NCBI GenBank assembly: GCA_018970845.1
Contig: JAGWVO010000012.1
Coordinates: 1 to 20,485, forward strand
DNA: 20,485 bases
From: Planctomycetota bacterium
GTDB taxonomy: Bacteria; Planctomycetota; Planctomycetia; Gemmatales; Gemmataceae
Direction: 5' to 3'
Below, piece by piece: positions 1 to 7,200 of the stretch (position 1 is the stretch's first letter; each line of letters opens with the position of its first letter). The position numbers and the translations under genes were made by a program. Under the pieces are notes generated by a model. The model made no database searches. It was given only the letters and a program-made list of their open reading frames with translations, and was not told the DNA's origin.

Positions 1-1
1 A

Positions 2-907
2 AGATCCATTCCCGCATGCGCCTTTGTCGCCACAACCTTATTATTGATTTCAGGTTGCAATACCCTCGGGCCCATGTTCAAGAACAAGGACGCGCCCGCC
101 CCTGCCGCCACCGGCAACCCAACCGCTGAGCAAATGGTTGCCTATCTGAACGACAATGCCCGACGGCTTCAGGCGATCCAGTGCAATCAGGTTGCCATCG
201 ATAGCAAGCAAGCCAACCAGAACATCCCCGGACTGGACGGCCTTCTGGTGGTTCAAAAGCCACGGCAATTCCGACTGAAAGGCAAGGTTTTGGGACAGCC
301 CGCCGTGGATTTGGGATCCAACCAGCAGGAATTCTGGTACTGGATCAGCAAGGCCGAGCCAGTTCCGTATGTCTTTCATTGCGATTACAAGGCCATGGAC
401 AGCGGTCAGGTTCGGATGCCCATTCCCATCCAACCTGAGATGATTCTCGCGGCGATGGGTATTTCGGAATACGACCCAACCCGGCCCTATGAAGTCAAGC
501 AAATCGGCAACCAGACTGAACTTGTGGAAAAAATGACCTCGCCGCAAGGCCGGCCGGTCACAAGGGCGACGGTATTCCTGAGAACTCCTGCCGCACCCGG
601 CAAGCCACAGGTTTTGGGTCATGTGCTGCGCGATGAATCTGGCAAGGACATCTGCTCGGTTACCATCCAGGAAGTGCAGATCCACCGCCAGACAGGCGCC
701 ATTCTTCCCCAGAAAATCAGGTTCGTCTGGCCTTCCGAACAACTGGAAATGACGATGCGGTTCGGTGAGTTCACCACACCTGACATCACTCCCGACAGGG
801 CACAAAGACTCTTTACCCGTCAAGATCTCAACAACTTGCCCGGGTTTGATCTCGCAACATGGACTCCAGACGAAGATTTCAAAAAAATACGCGGCATGAC
901 CCCCTGA
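2..907 (+). CDS. Lipoprotein with possible LolA-like fold, 5' end cut by window edge
   Basis: The frame is open from the left edge, so the gene begins upstream. A TTG at 44 is in frame but lies inside the signal peptide and is not the true start. The visible N-terminus reads as a hydrophobic run ending in LLLISGC, a good lipobox with the lipidated Cys at 56-58. The protein is therefore probably membrane-anchored and exported. The mature part (about 283 residues) has an Ala/Pro-rich linker, then a helix (TAEQMVAYLNDNARRLQAIQ) and beta-rich segments including GLLVVQKPRQFRLKG and LGSNQQEFWYWI. That pattern resembles LolA/LppX-like lipoprotein-carrier folds seen in planctomycete hypotheticals. 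The lipoprotein nature is seen directly; the fold is inference. No enzyme motif was recognised. A separate start codon and RBS for the next gene suggest it is the last gene of its unit. Confidence 0.8.
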   Translation, partial: RSIPACAFVATTLLLISGCNTLGPMFKNKDAPAPAATGNPTAEQMVAYLNDNARRLQAIQCNQVAIDSKQANQNIPGLDGLLVVQKPRQFRLKGKVLGQPAVDLGSNQQEFWYWISKAEPVPYVFHCDYKAMDSGQVRMPIPIQPEMILAAMGISEYDPTRPYEVKQIGNQTELVEKMTSPQGRPVTRATVFLRTPAAPGKPQVLGHVLRDESGKDICSVTIQEVQIHRQTGAILPQKIRFVWPSEQLEMTMRFGEFTTPDITPDRAQRLFTRQDLNNLPGFDLATWTPDEDFKKIRGMTP

Positions 908-1062
908 ATATTTTCCTTGTAGGAACTGATGTCAGCTTTATTGAGGTAACATCAAGAAAAGCTAACTATCGGGTCTTGCTATAAAAAATCTGTTGCGTTT
1001 TTTTTATCTATCTATTAAATTTTTGTCGTTCAGATATTTCCATTTGCATAAGGAATCTATCG
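908..1062 (+). other. AT-rich intergenic region with weak promoter-like elements
   Basis: This 155-base gap is much richer in A and T than its surroundings. It holds TATAAA at 980-985, a run of eight T at 998-1005, and a weak TTGCGT-N16-TTAAAT pair (993-998 and 1015-1020) that could serve the following ribbon-helix-helix gene. There is no convincing terminator hairpin for the upstream lipoprotein gene; only a 6-bp stem (TGATGT/ACATCA) with a long loop is visible. The promoter call is tentative. Confidence 0.25.
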
Positions 1063-1263
1063 ATGCCTGCAGACGAAAAAACTTCCAGCCGTGGAGAAAC
1101 AACCAAAGGCACCAGCATCCTGTTGCGACTTCCCCCCGCCGTTGCCGCCGAATTGCGTCGTATCGCTAAAAAGGAAGAAAGAACGATCACGACCATCGCG
1201 CTGCGCGCCCTGCGACTTTATTTCAAGACCGAGCACAATATTGATGTGACTGCCGAAGAGTAA
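1063..1263 (+). CDS. Ribbon-helix-helix (CopG/Arc-like) DNA-binding protein
   Basis: This 66-residue protein matches the ribbon-helix-helix pattern. Residues 19-25 (SILLRLP) form the DNA-contacting beta strand, about residues 26-39 (PAVAAELRRIAKKE) helix A, and about residues 42-58 (TITTIALRALRLYFK) helix B. Such proteins dimerise and bind operator DNA. Many are antitoxins or autorepressors, but no toxin-like gene lies next to it, so its target is unknown. The ATG at 1063 follows an AAGGA at 1050-1054, a normal spacing. A polar, charged stretch of about 17 residues precedes the fold. The gene is followed 25 bases later by a strong hairpin and then the convergent ppdK. The fold assignment is fairly secure; the biological role is not. 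Confidence 0.82.
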   Translation: MPADEKTSSRGETTKGTSILLRLPPAVAAELRRIAKKEERTITTIALRALRLYFKTEHNIDVTAEE

Positions 1264-1288
1264 CCATTCATTTTAAACGGCATTCAAG

Positions 1289-1321
1289 AGATAGGCCGCA
1301 TCCATCGGATGCGGCCTATCT
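1289..1321. terminator. Perfect 15-bp hairpin between convergent genes
   Basis: The arms AGATAGGCCGCATCC (1289-1303) and GGATGCGGCCTATCT (1307-1321) are exact reverse complements around an ATC loop. The hairpin sits between the stop of the ribbon-helix-helix gene (1263) and the stop of ppdK (1348, opposite strand), so it can end transcription from both sides. Neither flank has a proper U-tract, so it may work as a hairpin-only terminator or as an mRNA 3'-end stabiliser. Confidence 0.75.
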
Positions 1322-1347
1322 GGTTTACAAGGCTATTTCCGGCAATC

Positions 1348-4125
1348 TCATTCAGCCTTTTTCTGGGCGGCCTTGGCTTCCTTGGCCTTCTTCTTGGCTG
1401 CCTTCTCTTCCAAAACAGCCTGAGCCGCCGCCAATCGGGCCACCGGCACCCGGAAAGGACTGCAACTCACATAATTCAATCCGATCTTGTGACAGAACTT
1501 CACAGAATCCGGCTCACCACCGTGTTCGCCGCAAATGCCTATCTTGAGATCCTTGCGAGTGCCCCTTCCCCCTTGCACGCCGATCTCCATCAACCGGCCA
1601 ATGCCCGTGAAGTCGATCACCTGGAATGGATCTTTCTTCACCACTTCATGTTCCAGGTAGGTGGGGATGAAACTCCCGTAGTCATCGCGACTCATGCCCA
1701 ATCCGGTCTGGGTCAAGTCGTTCGTGCCAAAGGAGAAGAACTGGGCCGTTTCGGCGATTTCACCAGCGGCCATGGCGGCCCGCGGCAACTCAATCATGGT
1801 TCCCACCAGATATTCCACCGAGGCCCCCTGCTCCTTGAACACCTTCTTGGCCGCCGCATGCACCACGCCCGCCTGAAGGTCGAGTTCCCGTTTGAACCCG
1901 ACCAGCGGAATCATGATTTCCGGCTTAACCTCGATGCCCTCCTTCTTGACCATGCATGCGGCCTCGAAGATCGCCTGGGCCTGCATTTCGGTGATCTCGG
2001 GAAACACAATTCCCAAGCGACAACCACGGAAGCCGAGCATCGGGTTGAACTCATGCAGGGCCTTGACTCGGTGCTCGATTTCAGCGACCGACACACCCAT
2101 CTCGCGGGCCATCTCCTCCTGCCCCTTCAGGTCGTGGGGTAGGAACTCGTGGAGGGGGGGATCGAGGGTGCGGATGGTCACGGGCATCCCCTTCATGGCC
2201 CGGAACAATCCGGCGAAGTCATTGCGCTGGAATGGCAACAGCTTTTCGAGAGCCGCCTTGCGGGCTGCCGCATTGGCCGCAAGGATCATCTCCCGCATCT
2301 CGCGGATATGGTTGAAGAACATGTGCTCGGTGCGGCAAAGCCCGATCCCCTCGGCGCCGAACGCCACGGCTTGCTCGGCCTGGTCCGGTTGGTCGGCGTT
2401 CGTGCGGATGTCGAGCTTGCGGACCTTGTCGGCCCACTTCATCACCTTCTCAAAGAGCTTGTAGACAGGCGCCTTGCCCGGCTTAAGGCTCTTCTCGATC
2501 AAGACCTGAACCACCTCGCTGGGCTTGGTGGCGACCTTGCCGGCCACAACCTCGCCCGTGAAGCCATCGATGGAGATCCAGTCGCCATCGTGAAGGACAT
2601 GCTCGCCGACCTTGAGCGTCATTTTCTCGTAATCAATTTGAAGGGCCGAACATCCCACGATGCAAACCTTGCCCATTTGGCGGCTTACAAGCGCCGCGTG
2701 GCTTGAGGCGCCACCGAATGCCGTGAGAATGCCGTCGGCGGCCTGCATGCCCCGGATGTCCTCGGGGCTGGTTTCCCGGCGCACTAGGATCACCCTGTGG
2801 TCGTCCTTGCGACCATGAGTCTGCACATACTTCTCCGCGTCCTCGGCGAAGAACTTGATCCGTCCCGTGGCGGCGCCCGGGCCGGCATTGATACCCTTGG
2901 CCAAAAGCCTTCCCTCGTTCACCGCAGCCTTCTTCGCGCTGATGTCGAAGATCGGTTGGAGCAACTGGTTCAGGTCATCGGGGGGAATCCTGTTCTTGCC
3001 GATGGCCTCCTTCCACTCGATGAGACCTTCGTCGACCATGTCGACGGCGAATTTCACCGCGGCGAAGCCCGTTCGCTTGCCGTTGCGGGTCTGGAGCATC
3101 CAGAGCTTGCCTTTTTGCACCGTGAACTCGATGTCCTGCACATCGCGGTAGTGCTTTTCCAGGATGTTCCTGACCTCCTCCAATTGGCCATAGACCGAAG
3201 GCATCTCATCCTTGAGTTCCGCGATTTTCTTGGGCGTCCTGATGCCCGCGACCACATCCTCACCTTGCGCGTTCGTCAGGTATTCCCCGTAAAACACATT
3301 CTCGCCGCTGGCCGGGTCGCGCGTGAACGCCACGCCCGTGCAGCAGTCATCACCCATGTTGCCGAACACCATGGCGCAAATGTTGGCGGCGGTGCCCCAT
3401 TCGTGCGGGATGTTGTACTGCCGACGGTAAACGATCGCGCGGTCGTTCATCCAAGAACCGAACACGGCGCCGATGGCACCCCACATCTGCTCATGGGCAT
3501 CATCAGGGAAATCAAGTCCCGTGCGGTCTTTAACCGCCTTCTTGAAACGCCTGACAAGTTCCTTGAGGTCATTGACCGTCAGGTCGTTGTCAAGGTGCAC
3601 GCCCTTCTCGTGCTTGAGTTCCTCCATGATCTTCTCGAAGGGATCGATTTCCTTCTTGTCGGTCGGCTTGAGGCCCAACACGACATCGCCATACATCTGG
3701 ACGAATCGGCGATAAGTGTCCCAACCGAACCGCTCATTCCCAGTCTTGGCGATCAGCCCGGCCAAGGTCTTCTCGTTGAGGCCGATGTTCAGGACGGTGT
3801 CCATCATGCCGGGCATCGAATCCCGGGCTCCCGACCGGCAGGAAACCAGAAGCGGATTGGCGGGGTCGCCCAGCTTGGCGCCCATTTCATCTTCCGTTTT
3901 CTTGAGCGCCTCAAGAACCTGGGCCTTCAGTTCGGGGGGATATTGCTTGTTGTGCCCATAGAAGTAGGTGCAAACATCGGTGGTGAGGGTGAAACCGGCA
4001 GGCACGGGAAGGCCGATTCGGGCCATTTCACACAGGTTCGCTCCCTTGCCACCCAGCGTGTTCCGCATGCTGGCATCACCCTCAGCGGACTTTCCACCGA
4101 AAAAGTACACATACTTGAAACTCAT
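1348..4125 (-). CDS. ppdK: Pyruvate, phosphate dikinase
   Basis: The enzyme interconverts pyruvate + ATP + Pi with PEP + AMP + PPi in the cytoplasm, linking glycolysis and gluconeogenesis. The start is the ATG at 4125 (MSFKYVYFFGG, the usual family beginning) with AAGGGG upstream at 4135-4140. A longer TTG-initiated frame to 4143 overlaps that RBS and is rejected. The product is about 925 residues. The N-terminal ATP-grasp part contains GGKGANL near residue 25. The swivelling domain carries the phosphohistidine motif GGASSHAALVSRQMGK (His about 476), where the usual MTSHAAVVAR is slightly varied. The C-terminal PEP/pyruvate TIM barrel has FFSFGTNDLTQ and the catalytic Cys in GICGEHGG (about 865). 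Odd features are a Lys/Ala-rich tail (about the last 20 residues) beyond the catalytic domain and a slightly greater length than the roughly 875-residue norm. Confidence in function is very high. Confidence 0.97.
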   Translation of the reverse strand: MSFKYVYFFGGKSAEGDASMRNTLGGKGANLCEMARIGLPVPAGFTLTTDVCTYFYGHNKQYPPELKAQVLEALKKTEDEMGAKLGDPANPLLVSCRSGARDSMPGMMDTVLNIGLNEKTLAGLIAKTGNERFGWDTYRRFVQMYGDVVLGLKPTDKKEIDPFEKIMEELKHEKGVHLDNDLTVNDLKELVRRFKKAVKDRTGLDFPDDAHEQMWGAIGAVFGSWMNDRAIVYRRQYNIPHEWGTAANICAMVFGNMGDDCCTGVAFTRDPASGENVFYGEYLTNAQGEDVVAGIRTPKKIAELKDEMPSVYGQLEEVRNILEKHYRDVQDIEFTVQKGKLWMLQTRNGKRTGFAAVKFAVDMVDEGLIEWKEAIGKNRIPPDDLNQLLQPIFDISAKKAAVNEGRLLAKGINAGPGAATGRIKFFAEDAEKYVQTHGRKDDHRVILVRRETSPEDIRGMQAADGILTAFGGASSHAALVSRQMGKVCIVGCSALQIDYEKMTLKVGEHVLHDGDWISIDGFTGEVVAGKVATKPSEVVQVLIEKSLKPGKAPVYKLFEKVMKWADKVRKLDIRTNADQPDQAEQAVAFGAEGIGLCRTEHMFFNHIREMREMILAANAAARKAALEKLLPFQRNDFAGLFRAMKGMPVTIRTLDPPLHEFLPHDLKGQEEMAREMGVSVAEIEHRVKALHEFNPMLGFRGCRLGIVFPEITEMQAQAIFEAACMVKKEGIEVKPEIMIPLVGFKRELDLQAGVVHAAAKKVFKEQGASVEYLVGTMIELPRAAMAAGEIAETAQFFSFGTNDLTQTGLGMSRDDYGSFIPTYLEHEVVKKDPFQVIDFTGIGRLMEIGVQGGRGTRKDLKIGICGEHGGEPDSVKFCHKIGLNYVSCSPFRVPVARLAAAQAVLEEKAAKKKAKEAKAAQKKAE

Positions 4126-4149
4126 ACGCCCTGCCCCCTTCAAAGAACC

Positions 4150-4173
4150 ACTCCCGGGGAGTTCCCCGGGAGT
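4150..4173 (-). promoter_or_regulatory. GC-rich hairpin in the ppdK leader
   Basis: ACTCCCGGGG (4150-4159) and CCCCGGGAGT (4164-4173) pair perfectly around a four-base loop. On the minus strand the hairpin lies 24 bases upstream of the ppdK start and just before its RBS, and 66 bases beyond the stop of the macroglobulin gene. It could end transcription of the upstream gene (a GGTTCTTTG follows, not a true U-tract) or act as a 5'-leader structure that limits ppdK expression. The pairing is certain; the role is inference. Confidence 0.5.
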
Positions 4174-4207
4174 CGCCTATTCATCACATCAATCTTTTAG
4201 CGAAACT

Positions 4208-4225
4208 GGGTGGATTCGACCACCC
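4208..4225 (-). terminator. Small hairpin just past the macroglobulin gene
   Basis: GGGTGG (4208-4213) and CCACCC (4220-4225) form a perfect 6-bp stem with a 6-base loop, starting 13 bases after the stop codon of the large minus-strand gene. No T-run follows immediately. Together with the stronger hairpin at 4150-4173 it makes a double structure between the two minus-strand genes. Confidence 0.35.
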
Positions 4226-4238
4226 GAGCGGCATCGGC

Positions 4239-7200
4239 TCATGGCGCCGGGTTGATCGTCACGCGGACGGGCTCAATCCAGGTCCGGTGTTCGGGAGTGT
4301 AGTACAGGTACGCGCGGCCGGCCGGACCGCGGTAAACCCCGGGAACCCTCGCCTCAAGATCCAGCGACAGGTTGAAGACTTCCTTGGGAGCCATGTCACG
4401 CCAATACAGAACGAGGTCGCGTCCGCGGACTTCCCATTGGGAAAGCCTGGCCCGTGATCCATCGACGGGAACGCGGCACAGTTCGGTCATTTGCTTGGCG
4501 TCCGCTGGCACGGACAAGCCCGCCGGCAAGCCGACGACAGCGATCGCCATCCCTTGACCGGCATCCGACTTGTTCGCAACCGAAACCTCGAGGCGAACCG
4601 ACTCTCCCTCGTTCACCACTTCCCGGTCGAGCTTGGCCCTCATGTCCACGAGCGACTTGGGGGACGAGGGGGGCACCAGGGTGTGGTAGCGCCAAGTCAG
4701 GCTGGCTGGCATTTCGCTGCCCCCGGTGATCTCGAATCGCACCCTGTTGTCCCCCGGCTTGAAAACGCGCTCGGCATCGGGAATCGCGAGGCTCACCGTG
4801 TCCACGGCCCCGGCCGGGAAAGCCTTGGCAAAGGTCTTGTCGCCGACAACAAGCTTGACCTCCCCAGCCTTGATATCACCCTTCGACAGGCTCGCCTGCT
4901 GCGCCAGGGCCTTGAGCGCCAGGACGGTCGATTGCGTGGCGCCATAGGAACCTAGCCCATCCTTTTGGCGTCCGATCCAATCAGTGGCCTTGCGGGCCGC
5001 CACGGCCAGCGGGCCCCGGTTGGGCAACTTCATCAGGGCGATGGCCGAAAGCGCCGTCGTTTCGATGTCAAGCGATTGGCCCATGGATCGGGTCACCGAA
5101 GCCTTGCCACCGGCAACCATGCCCTCCGCGTTTTGGGCCTCGGCAATCGACTTTGCCATCGCCTCGGCCTCCTCCTGGCGTCCGGCGTTGGCCAGGCAGC
5201 AAGCGGCCAATGCCTTCAGGTACATGTCGGCGGAACCGGAAGCCGCGTCCTTCACCGCGTTGATTTCCGCGCTGATTTCCGAGCATGGCCCCGTTTCCGA
5301 AAGCGCCCAGGTGATGTAGGCGTTGGTTGTCGCCTGGGGCGCGCCGCCAAACTGGTCGAGGCTCCGGGCGTTGCGGATGTATCCACCCTGCCCGTCCCTC
5401 CGGGAGATCAGGAACTCCCTTGTCCGTGTGATCAACTCGCCATCGACGGCTTCCAGGCCGACGGCCTTCATGTCGGAGAACTGCATGAGCCCGTAAGCCG
5501 TGAGAGCCTCATGCTGCTGGTCGGCGGCGCCGAACCATTCAAAGCCGCGCTTGCGCCCCGCCTTGGTATCCATGCACTCGAAGCCAACGAGGCGGGAGTA
5601 ACCGCGTGACAGGAGTTCCCGCGTCTTGGCCTCCAGTTCGGGATTGGATCTTCCGCTGGCCTTGATGAACCCGAGGATCATCGTGTTGGGATAGTTCGAC
5701 GAGGAAGTCTGCTCGAAGCATCCGTGTGGCTCGCGAAGCATGCCGTCGAGTCCCTTGGCAAGTTCCCCGAGGGTGGAGGGGTAGGCGTCCACCTCCAGTC
5801 GCAATGATCCGGGAACCCATTCCTTCGGCAGGCGCAGGGTGCGCTCAAGCGCACCCGCAAGGCGGTCGCTCAGGGCCCCCTCCACGGGGAATCCCTCGGG
5901 AACGATCCTGATTTTGCCACGAACGGAATCCGTGAACCCGCCTCCCGTGGCGCCGATCGCGAAACCGATCTCCTGGTCGAGCAGGCCGGGCCGCAACGAC
6001 AAGACCCGGCGCCCCCTGCCGGACTGCGAGAGGGCGAGGTCGGCGGAAGGGGCGCCATCGCCCACGGCGCCCGTGATCGCCGAGGTGTCAAGCGCCACCG
6101 TGGCGGTTCCCGGCCGGCCCTCGACGGAAACTACACCCTTGACGACATCCGATGCGGTCACCTCGAATGGAACCTTGACGGAAAGGCTCAAAGGCAACCT
6201 CGACTCGAATGTCGTGACAGCCTGGGCCAATTCCCCGTCCGCCGTGTGGACCATCGCGACGGCCTGGAATCGCGTCACGGAATCGCACAGGTCGAATTCA
6301 GCGGTGGCGCCGCCCTCGCCGAGAACCGTTGCCGGTCGCCACAGCAGCGTCTCGCTGAAGTCGGACCTCGCCCCGTCGCTGCCCCTGACGCGGGCATGGG
6401 AATACTCCCTGACAAGCATGGGGCGATCAGGCACGCGCACTGGATCGAACAACTCTCGCGCATCCCTTTCCATGGCGATCCCGCCCATGGCAGGCATGCC
6501 CGCCATGGGCGCGCGGTCAGCCATTCCGGGGCGTCGTTCACCCTTGATGTTTTTGCGGAGCGCCGCGCGCCGCTCGGGAGCCTGGTCGTTGGCGCGGGCT
6601 CCATCGGCTTGCTTGGCGCGCTCCGCGGCCTTGGTATTGGGCTGCGCCATTCCAAGGCGCCTCTGCGCCATTTCGGGCATGGCGTTCATGGGCATCGCCA
6701 TGGGCCGGCCCCGGCCACCGCCCGGTCGACCATCCATCACGGCACCCATCATGACGGGGGGTTCAGCCACGCCAGCCGCCGGAGCCATGGCCATCGGCAA
6801 GGCCCGGGCCAACTCGTTGTCCATCGCCGCGGGCGCCCTGTCCGGAGCCATGGCCGACTTGGCCACGGCAAACCGCGGGTCGCTCCCTCCATTTCGAACG
6901 AATTGGGAGATCGGATCGGCAAGGGACGCGGGGTTGTCGGCGTGACTGGCCATCCACGCCGCTAGCCCGACAACGGAAAGGCCGCCGATCGCGATGCGTC
7001 CCAAAGCGCTGGGCACCAGGGAAAGCGCGAGAACCAAACCGTAAAGGATGCCGCCAACGACTCCGCCAACCACCGACAGGCGCGTCCAGAATCCGACAAG
7101 CGAACCAAACCTTCGGGCGGCATCGGCGGTTTGGAAAGCCGAGTTGGCGGCGTCAGCGGCTTTCTCCGCTTCGGCCCGGGCGGACTCGACCGCGGCGGAA

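Noticed and set aside
50..823. Long open frame on the minus strand across the lipoprotein gene
   Set aside because: It lies wholly within a well-supported plus-strand gene, has no RBS or family similarity, and is expected from third-position G/C bias.
2797..4200. 467-residue plus-strand frame antisense to ppdK
   Set aside because: It is the complement shadow of a certain enzyme gene; no recognisable domain.
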